From the NCBI GenBank assembly GCA_002401345.1, contig NVSU01000010.1, positions 82 through 41,950 of the forward strand: 41,869 bases of DNA. The letters run 5' to 3'. The notes under the pieces are model-generated. The model was not told the origin of the DNA. It ran no database searches and saw only the letters and a program-made list of their open reading frames with translations. The translations under genes were made by a program, and so were the position numbers. Shown here in pieces: positions 30,347 to 37,538 of the stretch (within the stretch, counting starts at the first letter, position 1; each line of letters starts with the position of its first letter). The DNA is from Candidatus Wolfebacteria bacterium (GTDB taxonomy: Bacteria; Patescibacteriota; Minisyncoccia; Phycocordibacterales; NVSU01).

Positions 30347-30634
30347 CCCCAGTGAAATGATTTTAAGTCTATGAAAAAGTATTATTATATATATGTACTA
30401 CAGTCCCTGAGAGACAAGAAGTTATATATAGGATATACTAAGGACTTAAAATCAAGATTTGAGAATCATAATAAGGGGATGGTTGGATCTACAAAAGACA
30501 GACGACCACTTGAATTAATTTATTCTGAAGTATGTTTAAATAAAAATGATGCACTGCATCGAGAAAAATATCTAAAAACATACAAAGGTAAATTATTTCT
30601 CAGAAATCGTCTCAAATCTTATTTCACAGGGTGA
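30347..30634 (+). mobile_element. Second GIY-YIG element with short inverted ends
   Basis: Left end CCCCAGTGAAATGA (30347-30360) and right end TTATTTCACAGGG (30618-30630) are inverted repeats (11 of 13). As in the other family members the right end encodes the protein C-terminus (Y-F-T-G then TGA). No clear target duplication remains, so it seems older or belongs to a sister family. Confidence 0.55.
30371..30634 (+). CDS. GIY-YIG endonuclease-family protein
   Basis: 87 aa, about half identical in pattern to the protein at 21874. GIY position reads YIYVL, YIG position LYIGYT, Arg in DLKSRFENHN, and Glu65 in HREKYLKTYKGK. The ATG at 30371 gives MKKYYYIYVLQS. Unlike the other copy its start is internal to the element, not in the target repeat. 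It lies between trpS and aspS on the same strand. Likely a selfish or repair-like nuclease of unknown target. Confidence 0.85.
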   Translation: MKKYYYIYVLQSLRDKKLYIGYTKDLKSRFENHNKGMVGSTKDRRPLELIYSEVCLNKNDALHREKYLKTYKGKLFLRNRLKSYFTG

Positions 30635-30671
30635 TGATTACTATATTCGTTTCACTCATAAATAATCAATC

Positions 30672-32069
30672 ATGAAAAATAGAATTTATTTAAATACATT
30701 ACATGATCACATAGGGGAGGAAATCACCGTTGCAGGATGGGTTGATGTAAGGCGTGACCATGGAAAACTTATTTTTATGGATGTGCGCGATATGACTGAG
30801 AAAGTACAAATGGTGGCACTTCCAAATCACGTGGAAGCTCATGAACTTGCGAACACTGTTCGACCTGAATGGGTAATCGAAGTAACTGGTATCGTAAATA
30901 AGCGACCAGAGAAAATGATAAATGAAGAACTTCATAACGGTGACATAGAAATAGAGATTACATCCATAAAGGTTCTCAATGAGGCTGACACTCCAGCATT
31001 TGAAATAAGTGAAACTACTATAGGAGTAAACGAAGAAGCTCGAATGACTAATCGGTATTTAGATCTTCGTTCAGAGAGAATGCAGACTAATATTAAAAAC
31101 CGACATAGAGTAATGAAATTTGTTCGTAACTTTTTTGATAAAGAGGGATTTTTCGAAATTGAGACTCCACTGCTTACTAAATCAACTCCCGAAGGAGCAC
31201 GTGACTATGTTGTGCCGTCACGACTGGAGCCAGGACATTTCTATGCACTTCCGCAGTCACCTCAGCAGTATAAGCAACTTATCATGTCATCAGGATTTGA
31301 AAAGTATTTTCAGTTTGCTAGATGTATGAGAGATGAGGATACAAGAGGGGATCGACAGCCAGAATTTACACAACTCGATATGGAAATGAGTTTTGTTGAC
31401 CGAGATCAAGTGATGGATATAAATGAAAAAGTATTGATTGCATTGGTGAAGGAACTTTATCCTGAAAAGACTATTCAAGAAATTCCATTCCCTCGACTTA
31501 CACATAAAGAATCTATGGAGAAATATGGAACAGATCGACCGGACCTGCGAAAAGATAAAGATGATCCAAATCTTCTTGCATTTGCATGGGTGACAGATTT
31601 TCCTTTCTTTGAAAAAACAGATGATGGATCATGGACATTTACTCATAATCCATTTTCCATTCCAAAAGAGGAATTTATCGATGATTTATTAAAAGGAGAA
31701 AATATCGGTGATATTTTAACATCTCAATACGATATTGCCCTGAATGGAAGTGAAATAGGAGGAGGAAGTATTAGAGCCCATAAAGCTGACATACTTGAAA
31801 AGGTATTTGAGATTTTAGGTCACGATAAGAAAAAAATAAAAGAGGCATTTGGTCATATGATTGATGCATTTTCTTCAGGAACTCCTCCACATGGTGGAAT
31901 TGCCTGGGGATTTGATCGACTTATGATGATACTTCAAAATGAGCCAAATATTCGAGAAGTGATTGCATTTCCAAAGACAGGAGAAGGGAAGGACCTCATG
32001 ATGAACTCTCCCGCAGAAATAGAAGACGTACATCTCAAAGAACTTGGCATACAAATTAAGAAGAATTAA
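30672..32069 (+). CDS. aspS: Aspartyl-tRNA synthetase, short form apparently without GAD domain
   Basis: 465 aa against about 590 for usual bacterial AspRS. OB-fold anticodon domain at about 1-105 (VAGWVDVRRDHGKLIFMDVRD). Class II motifs: motif 1 near FFDKEGFFEIETPLLTKSTPEGARD, motif 2 FQFARCMRDEDTRGDRQPEFTQLD, motif 3 GIAWGFDRLMMIL. Between YGTDRPDLRK and FAWVTDFPFFE there are only about 14 residues; the bacterial GAD insertion and adjoining segment normally sit there. Catalytic residues are intact. It charges tRNA-Asp and perhaps tRNA-Asn. Confidence 0.94.
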   Translation: MKNRIYLNTLHDHIGEEITVAGWVDVRRDHGKLIFMDVRDMTEKVQMVALPNHVEAHELANTVRPEWVIEVTGIVNKRPEKMINEELHNGDIEIEITSIKVLNEADTPAFEISETTIGVNEEARMTNRYLDLRSERMQTNIKNRHRVMKFVRNFFDKEGFFEIETPLLTKSTPEGARDYVVPSRLEPGHFYALPQSPQQYKQLIMSSGFEKYFQFARCMRDEDTRGDRQPEFTQLDMEMSFVDRDQVMDINEKVLIALVKELYPEKTIQEIPFPRLTHKESMEKYGTDRPDLRKDKDDPNLLAFAWVTDFPFFEKTDDGSWTFTHNPFSIPKEEFIDDLLKGENIGDILTSQYDIALNGSEIGGGSIRAHKADILEKVFEILGHDKKKIKEAFGHMIDAFSSGTPPHGGIAWGFDRLMMILQNEPNIREVIAFPKTGEGKDLMMNSPAEIEDVHLKELGIQIKKN

Positions 32070-32070
32070 A

Positions 32071-32096
32071 AAAAGCAGGACGAAAGTCCTGCTTTT
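32071..32096 (+). terminator. Terminator of aspS
   Basis: AAAAGCAGGAC, GAAA tetraloop, GTCCTGCTTTT: an 11-bp perfect stem right after the aspS stop. The symmetric A and T runs let it work for the opposing gene at 32114 as well. Confidence 0.9.
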
Positions 32097-32113
32097 GAAT
32101 ATATGCGATGAAT

Positions 32114-32431
32114 TTAATTCAATTGTGCCTTGATGACACCGCTTATTATCTCATCTCTACTTTTAGGAGCACGTTCAAGTTTTTGTGTCACTGTCTTACT
32201 AATCGCACTATTACACAGACACCATATATAGAATTGGGCTACTCTATCTAATGTATGTGGATAGTTTGCATCACAACGATAAGTTTTATTTCGTTCCTTG
32301 TGTTTTATTACGATCATAAGGATTGTGTTTCCTTTGTTTTTATTCTCCCCATATTCGACATGAAATCCCTGTTTTCTCCACTTTTCCATGAAGATAAGCT
32401 GTTTTCCATTTACATAATTTAGTAAATTCAT
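32114..32431 (-). CDS. Hypothetical protein, 105 aa
   Basis: No family recognised. Soluble, basic, with a beta-rich middle (HVEYGENKNKGNTILMIVIKH) and a helical second half (TLDRVAQFYIWCLCNSAISKTV), and three cysteines. It runs opposite to aspS and scpA and is bounded by the aspS terminator. Its own ATG at 32431 follows an AT-rich tract. The length and codon structure support a real gene, but nothing in sequence or context reveals function. Confidence 0.55.
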   Translation of the reverse strand: MNLLNYVNGKQLIFMEKWRKQGFHVEYGENKNKGNTILMIVIKHKERNKTYRCDANYPHTLDRVAQFYIWCLCNSAISKTVTQKLERAPKSRDEIISGVIKAQLN

Positions 32432-32524
32432 ATGAAAAATATTTAATGAACAACTCCGTTAGCTATCTAAACAATAGCATAAAATATTCTATATGTCAAT
32501 ATCTTAAGAAATTGAGAAATTGAG

Positions 32525-32530
32525 TACTAT
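32525..32530 (+). promoter_or_regulatory. -10-like hexamer before scpA
   Basis: TACTAT ends 6 nt before the scpA ATG; the -35 region (TCTTAA, about 32502) is weak. Same leaderless geometry as mraY and trpS. Confidence 0.4.
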
Positions 32531-32536
32531 ATACAC

Positions 32537-33325
32537 ATGGAAACAACTCCGTACAAAGTGAAAACTGATGCATTCGAGGGTCCGCTTGATCTTTTGCTTT
32601 CTCTTATTGAAAAGAGAAAACTATTTATAAGTGAAATATCACTCTCTGAAGTCACTGATGATTATATTTCATATGTGAGTGCATTGAGTGAAACATCAGA
32701 TGACGAGCAGTCTGGTGGGATTCGAATGATAGACACAACGTACTTTATAGTTGTTGCCGCGACACTCATTTTACTAAAATCAAAATCACTCCTTCCAAAT
32801 CTATCTCTTACTGATGAGGAACAATCAAGTATTGAAGATCTTGAGTTGCGCTTGCGAATGTATAAAAAAATAAAGGAAGCGAGTGTACTTGTAGGAGATA
32901 CATTTGGAACGCGTATTATATTTTCTAAACCATTTATCAAAAGTGACATCTCTGTCTTTGTACCATCTGATTCGATTACTTTGAATTCGATGACCCTTAA
33001 CGTAAAAGACGTATTAGGTAGAGTTCCTAAAAAAGAATATAAACCTGATGTAAGAGTTACCAAAGTTATAAATATAGAAGAGATGATGGACACACTGACT
33101 GAACGGATGAAGAAAAGTATAAAGATGAGTTTTAAGGATTTTTCGGGAGATGGATCGGGAGGAAATAATAAAGAACAAAAAGTGTATGCGATTGTAGGAT
33201 TTTTGGCATTATTAGAACTTGTTCGTCAGGGATTGGTCCATGCAAGTCAGCATGATACATTTGGAGAGATACAAATGGAGAAAGAATCACCATATAGTGA
33301 TGAATTAGAAGACAAGAGTGTATAA
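32537..33325 (+). CDS. scpA: Segregation and condensation protein A
   Basis: 262 aa kleisin. Starts YKVKTDAFEGPLDLLLSLIEKRKL, the ScpA signature, followed by ISEVTDDYISYV and the helix ATLILLKSKSLLPNL. The C-terminal winged helix ends in FLALLELVRQGLVHASQHDTFGEI. ScpA bridges SMC heads and binds ScpB in chromosome condensation. scpB follows, separated only by the four-helix-bundle element. Confidence 0.94.
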   Translation: METTPYKVKTDAFEGPLDLLLSLIEKRKLFISEISLSEVTDDYISYVSALSETSDDEQSGGIRMIDTTYFIVVAATLILLKSKSLLPNLSLTDEEQSSIEDLELRLRMYKKIKEASVLVGDTFGTRIIFSKPFIKSDISVFVPSDSITLNSMTLNVKDVLGRVPKKEYKPDVRVTKVINIEEMMDTLTERMKKSIKMSFKDFSGDGSGGNNKEQKVYAIVGFLALLELVRQGLVHASQHDTFGEIQMEKESPYSDELEDKSV

Positions 33326-33330
33326 TTAAA

Positions 33331-33745
33331 AGCACCTAGGCTCTAGCATCTAGCAACTAGCGCATATGATACGAAATTACAAAAATTTAGAAGTATGGAA
33401 GAAATCAATGGATCTAACAGTTGCTATTTATTCATTGACCGATATATATCCAAAGGAAGAAATATATGGACTTACATCACAAATAAGAAGAGCAGCAGTA
33501 TCTATACCATCAAATATAGCAGAAGGAAAATTAAGAGGAACTGATTCCGAATTTAAAAGATATCTTTTTATTTCTTTTGCTTCAGGAGGTGAACTGGAAA
33601 CACAATTAGAAATATCAAAACGATTACCAAAAACTAATGAACTTGATTATTCAAGGGTTGATTCATTATTAGAAGAAGTTATGAAAATGTTAAATTCTCT
33701 AATTTCAAAGCTAGGTGCAAGTAGCTAGAAGCTAGGAGCTAAACC
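33331..33745 (+). mobile_element. CTAG-rich TIR element with four-helix-bundle gene, between scpA and scpB
   Basis: Left end AGCACCTAGGCTCTAGCATC then TAGCAACTAGC (33331-33361); right end GCTAGGTGCAAGTAGCTAG then AAGCTAGGAGCT (33711-33741). They are imperfect inverted repeats rich in CTAG. The right end encodes the protein's last residues (K-L-G-A-S-S) and its stop, then runs into the scpB start. A similar right end without a gene lies before murG (38646-38682). Confidence 0.7.
33366..33728 (+). CDS. Four helix bundle protein (23S rRNA intervening-sequence family)
   Basis: 120 aa. Family signature: YKNLEVWKKSMDLTVAIY, then YGLTSQIRRAAVSIPSNIAE and FKRYLFISFASGGELETQL. Relatives were first seen in 23S rRNA intervening sequences and are common as single genes in Parcubacteria; their biochemical role is not settled. 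Here the gene interrupts the conserved scpA-scpB pair and is framed by inverted repeats, consistent with a mobile cargo gene. Confidence 0.88.
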   Translation: MIRNYKNLEVWKKSMDLTVAIYSLTDIYPKEEIYGLTSQIRRAAVSIPSNIAEGKLRGTDSEFKRYLFISFASGGELETQLEISKRLPKTNELDYSRVDSLLEEVMKMLNSLISKLGASS

Positions 33746-34291
33746 ATGGATTTAGATTCAAAAATTGAAGCATTACTTTTCTATAAAGGAGAGCCAATGT
33801 CATTCAAAAAATTATCAGATTATTTAAAGGTGAAGCCGGCAGAAATTGTTGAGGCACTTTCTGTACTTCAGGATAAGTTAGAGGGGAGGGGATTGTCACT
33901 TGTTATAAAGGAACAGAAGGTGATGCTCGGAACAAATAGTGAAATGGGTTCATTGCTGGAGAGTATGCGCAAGGAAGAGCTCACCAAGGAGCTTAGTAAG
34001 GCAAGTCTCGAAACATTGTCGGTCATTTTATATAAAAATGGAGTTGCACGCGGAGAAATTGACTACATTAGAGGAGTAAACTCAAGTTTTATTCTTCGAA
34101 GTCTCCTTGTTCGCGGACTCATAGAGCGAGTCACTCACGCGACTGATAGCAGAAAATATATTTACAAGCCAAGTTTCGACTTGCTTACTCATCTGGGTAT
34201 AACTCGTATTGATGACTTGCCCGAATATAGTACTATTAAGGAATCATTAGAAGAGGAAATTAATACACAAGAGGAGGAAGATATTAATTAG
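33746..34291 (+). CDS. scpB: Segregation and condensation protein B
   Basis: 181 aa. Two winged-helix domains: SKIEALLFYKGEPMSFKKLS at the start and LSKASLETLSVILYKNGVARGEIDYIRGVNSSFILRSLLVRGLI in the second, a strong ScpB signature. Works as a dimer with ScpA and SMC. Acidic C-terminal tail. The ATG at 33746 lies 4 nt after the right end of the CTAG element. The next gene starts 15 nt downstream. Confidence 0.94.
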   Translation: MDLDSKIEALLFYKGEPMSFKKLSDYLKVKPAEIVEALSVLQDKLEGRGLSLVIKEQKVMLGTNSEMGSLLESMRKEELTKELSKASLETLSVILYKNGVARGEIDYIRGVNSSFILRSLLVRGLIERVTHATDSRKYIYKPSFDLLTHLGITRIDDLPEYSTIKESLEEEINTQEEEDIN

Positions 34292-34306
34292 CAATCAACT
34301 ACTAAA

Positions 34307-35491
34307 ATGGCAACTAAAAAAAAGAAATCTGTCAGCACTCGTGCAAAGAAAACAAAAACTGTCAGTGCAGAAAGCCCAGTCCAAAGTAATGGGAAAAAGA
34401 AATCAACTATAGCTCTCAAAAAAGTACACACTACTAAAAAGAAGCAGAGCCCTACAAAAAAACCTCTTACTTCTAAAAAAAGAACAACGCCTGTCTATAC
34501 TCGTGAGAAAACTCCCAAAAATAAATCAGGGATTTTAATTGATTCATTTTCTTGGTCCTTTGGCGGATTAAAGACGACTAAGTCTGAAAGAACACATCTT
34601 TCTCTTTTGTTACTTGTCGTAATATTGTCCTCATTTTATTTTGGAGGAATTTTTAAGGAGAAACAAATTCAGAATTCATTAAATGTTGCGGCAGTGGCCG
34701 CTGCAAATCCATTTGCAAATGTCGACCTTGAAGCAGAAGTTGCATATGTCTATGATGCAGAAACGGGAGAGCTCGTATATGGACTTCATGAAGACAAACC
34801 GTTGCCGATTGCATCTATTACAAAAGTTATGACCGCAATTGTCGCACTTGATGTACTCGAGGAAGACTCAGTCGTGACAGTAACAAGCAATGCTCTGGAT
34901 CAAGAAGGATACTATGCATTATATCTAAATGAAAAATGGAGATTGTCTGACCTTACAGAGTTAATGCTCATTATGTCATCAAACGATGCAGCACAAGCAA
35001 TTGCATTTGCATCTGATGCAAAAATGCGAGGAGTGGCATCATCATCATCAGTCGATGTATTCGTAGAAAGAATGAATGAAAAGGCTCGCTCTATTGGAAT
35101 GACAAATACAGTATTTGGAAATGCAACGGGACTCGACATAGGAGATGAACCCGGATCATTTGCTTCAGCAAAAGATGTGGTAGCATTGCTCAACTATGCG
35201 ATGGACACGCATCCAGATATTTTTAAAGTAACCTCAAAAGAAAATTCAACACTTACTTCACTTGATTTAATAGAGCACGAAATAGAGAACACAAATACAA
35301 TTCTAAAAACATTTAAAGGTATAACTTCATCAAAGACAGGTCATACGACACTTGCGGGAGGAAGCCTTGTTGTTGAATATAAAGCAGATAATGGAAGATC
35401 ATACGTAGTGTCTGTACTTGGCTCAAGTAAACAGGGACGATTTAGTGATATGCAACAACTACTCTCAGCCTCAGCAGCACTTTCTTTTTAA
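34307..35491 (+). CDS. D-alanyl-D-alanine carboxypeptidase family protein (peptidase S11)
   Basis: 394 aa. An unusual cytoplasmic tail of about 95 residues, rich in Lys/Thr/Ser (KKKKSVSTRAKKTKTVS), precedes one membrane helix (about 98-114). The S11 domain follows: SxxK at Ser170-Ile-Thr-Lys173, SxN at Ser224-Ser225-Asn226, and KTG at 343-345, all catalytic motifs intact. It trims the terminal D-Ala of peptidoglycan stem peptides outside the membrane. No C-terminal amphipathic anchor as in DacA; anchoring is N-terminal. The basic tail could bind DNA or RNA or the inner membrane surface. Confidence 0.9.
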   Translation: MATKKKKSVSTRAKKTKTVSAESPVQSNGKKKSTIALKKVHTTKKKQSPTKKPLTSKKRTTPVYTREKTPKNKSGILIDSFSWSFGGLKTTKSERTHLSLLLLVVILSSFYFGGIFKEKQIQNSLNVAAVAAANPFANVDLEAEVAYVYDAETGELVYGLHEDKPLPIASITKVMTAIVALDVLEEDSVVTVTSNALDQEGYYALYLNEKWRLSDLTELMLIMSSNDAAQAIAFASDAKMRGVASSSSVDVFVERMNEKARSIGMTNTVFGNATGLDIGDEPGSFASAKDVVALLNYAMDTHPDIFKVTSKENSTLTSLDLIEHEIENTNTILKTFKGITSSKTGHTTLAGGSLVVEYKADNGRSYVVSVLGSSKQGRFSDMQQLLSASAALSF

Positions 35492-35500
35492 TTTATAAAA

Positions 35501-35530
35501 AATAATCCCCACAATATTGTGGGGATTATT
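35501..35530. terminator. Long perfect hairpin after the carboxypeptidase gene
   Basis: AATAATCCCCACAAT directly followed by ATTGTGGGGATTATT, a 15-bp inverted repeat with AT-rich outer parts acting as T-run on both strands. Confidence 0.85.
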
Positions 35531-35562
35531 GGATATGTAATAACTTGTCGAAATATATAAAA

Positions 35563-35594
35563 AAATCTACTAGAGTGTAAACTCTAGTAGATTT
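35563..35594. terminator. Second hairpin, facing the hypothetical gene at 35621
   Basis: AAATCTACTAGAGT, loop GTAA, ACTCTAGTAGATTT: 14-bp perfect stem. It lies between converging genes; with A/T at its base it could end transcription from the minus strand. Confidence 0.75.
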
Positions 35595-35620
35595 ACTGTA
35601 AGTTATTTAAACAATGAAGG

Positions 35621-36304
35621 TTAAAAAATCTTTACATTATAGCACACCATATCACCTGTTTTTTCACTCTCCATTTTTGATTTGGAATTAAGCTCTTGAA
35701 GCTCGACCCCCATTGACTTTCTAAGGGTAGCTATTCTACGCATGCTTGCTTTGTATTCATTATCCGCATCGATTTTCTCACCTTCTATAAAGTTCTTTAT
35801 TGCTGCCTTAGCTAGAGCTCTCGTTTTTCCTCCTTTTTCTGCCTCAGCAACCTTCAGTGAACTTATTTGTAAACTATCGATCAACTCCTTTTTATCAGTT
35901 CTATGTTTTGCAGCTGCTTTATTTAAGTTATGGATACAATCGTTCCTAGACCTACCGAAGACAACAAATAGTTTCGATTTTTCACTGTTAGCCTGAACTT
36001 TGGTAAGACATTCATCTTTTTGCTTCTTATTAAGTACCTTCCACCTTTTTACCAGTTGGGTATTATACTCCTTGTAGGTTTTGCTACTATCTTCAGACCA
36101 GCGCTGATCATACTCTTCAAGCATTGATATCTGGACTTGATCTAAATAATTGTTTACGTTTATTGATTCAATCTCTTCAGATTCTTTCGATTCTTCAGTT
36201 TCGTCTTTAAACATATCTTCAAAAGATTGGCTTTTGACATCGCTAATGTTTCCAAAAAAGCTTATCACTAATAAAACGGTAATTTTAAGAATTAACTTTT
36301 TCAT
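35621..36304 (-). CDS. Secreted helical protein of unknown function
   Basis: 227 aa. Signal peptide MKKLILKITVLLVISFFG followed by N-I-S-D-V-K-S-Q; the lysine-rich start and S-Q end recall Bacteroidota signal peptides. The mature part is acidic first (ETEESKESEEIES), then highly helical and charged, with no recognised domain. Three cysteines occur (DECLTKV, NDCIHN, VCYNV). It stands alone between two hairpins and mraY, on the opposite strand. Both the style and isolation suggest acquisition by transfer. Function unknown. Confidence 0.65.
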   Translation of the reverse strand: MKKLILKITVLLVISFFGNISDVKSQSFEDMFKDETEESKESEEIESINVNNYLDQVQISMLEEYDQRWSEDSSKTYKEYNTQLVKRWKVLNKKQKDECLTKVQANSEKSKLFVVFGRSRNDCIHNLNKAAAKHRTDKKELIDSLQISSLKVAEAEKGGKTRALAKAAIKNFIEGEKIDADNEYKASMRRIATLRKSMGVELQELNSKSKMESEKTGDMVCYNVKIF

Positions 36305-36426
36305 TGTATTGGGTATTGTAAATGAACAAATAGATCATTTGGTTTATCACTTCATATTATCTTTCTGACCAAACTATAACAAAATTAAATATTTTGTCAA
36401 GACCTAAAGAATATGGCCTAATTACG

Positions 36427-36454
36427 TTGAAAATAAACGTAATTTTGGTATTAT
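36427..36454 (+). promoter_or_regulatory. Promoter of mraY
   Basis: -35 TTGAAA (36427-36432), 16-bp spacer, -10 TATTAT (36449-36454), 6 nt before the ATG: a near-consensus leaderless promoter for the mraY-ftsW-murG cluster. Confidence 0.7.
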
Positions 36455-36460
36455 GAGTAC

Positions 36461-37537
36461 ATGGAATTTACTCTAAGTCTTATAAAAGTATTTCTTCCAA
36501 CAGCCCTTGGTTTTATTGTTGGAATGGCCATCACACCACTATTTACTCATTACTTTTATAAATACAAGATATGGAAAAGGACATCCCGACTGGATGATGA
36601 AAGGAAGGAGGTAGAAGAGATATCTGCTGAATTTAAAGCTATTCATAACACTAGTGCTGAGCTCTCAACACCGCGTGCCGGAGGAATCATAATATGGATG
36701 AGTGTACTCATTACTATTCTAGTGATATTTTTGATATCAAAGCTGTATCCAACTCCAATCACAGAGAAATTGGATTTTTTAAGTAGAGGACAGACACTAC
36801 TTCCGTTTTTTGCGCTGATTGCAGGTTCACTCATCGGCCTTGTTGATGATTTGATGGCAACCTTTGTAAGGAAGGGAATATTCTTAAATGGATTTCCACG
36901 AAGAATGATGCTTGGCATTGTGACACTCATCGGTCTTGCGGGGGGATGGTGGTTTTTTACTAAATTAGATATATCTTCTATTGCAATTCCATTTAATGGG
37001 AATCTTGAACTTGGATTCCTGTTTATTCCTGTATTTTTGCTCGTAGTGCTGGCAACATTTTCTAGTAGTGTGATCGATGGGATTGATGGACTTGCAGGTG
37101 GAGTACTTGCGATTACATTTGCCGCATATGCATTTCTTGCGTTTTTTCAAAATCAAATTGATTTGGCAGCATTTAGTGGAGTCATCTCAGGAGGACTGCT
37201 TGCATTTTTGTGGTTCAATATTCCGCCTGCGCGTTTTTATATGGGGGAGACAGGAATGCTAGGACTTACAGTATCACTGGCCGTGATTGCATTTATGACA
37301 GACACAGTACTTCTCTTGCCGATCATAGCACTTCCTCTTACAGTTACTGCGCTTTCATCTGCATTGCAAATTATATCTAAAAAAATATTTGGCCCTAAGG
37401 GCAAGATATTTAAAGTGGCTCCTCTTCATCATCACTTTGAGTCACTTGGCTGGTCTCGTGAAAAGATAACAATGCGTTATTGGGTGATTTCAATTGTATT
37501 TGCAGTTATTGGAATTATAATCGCATTGATTTCATAA
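36461..37537 (+). CDS. mraY: Phospho-N-acetylmuramoyl-pentapeptide transferase MraY
   Basis: 358 aa with about ten membrane helices. Conserved motifs: TPRAGGIIIW (substrate loop), GLVDDLMA with the Asp pair, DGIDGLAGG, FMGETGMLGL, and APLHHHFESLGW. It makes lipid I from UDP-MurNAc-pentapeptide and undecaprenyl phosphate. Followed after 1 nt by ftsW, then murG, as in classic dcw clusters. Driven by the promoter at 36427. Confidence 0.95.
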   Translation: MEFTLSLIKVFLPTALGFIVGMAITPLFTHYFYKYKIWKRTSRLDDERKEVEEISAEFKAIHNTSAELSTPRAGGIIIWMSVLITILVIFLISKLYPTPITEKLDFLSRGQTLLPFFALIAGSLIGLVDDLMATFVRKGIFLNGFPRRMMLGIVTLIGLAGGWWFFTKLDISSIAIPFNGNLELGFLFIPVFLLVVLATFSSSVIDGIDGLAGGVLAITFAAYAFLAFFQNQIDLAAFSGVISGGLLAFLWFNIPPARFYMGETGMLGLTVSLAVIAFMTDTVLLLPIIALPLTVTALSSALQIISKKIFGPKGKIFKVAPLHHHFESLGWSREKITMRYWVISIVFAVIGIIIALIS

Positions 37538-37538
37538 T

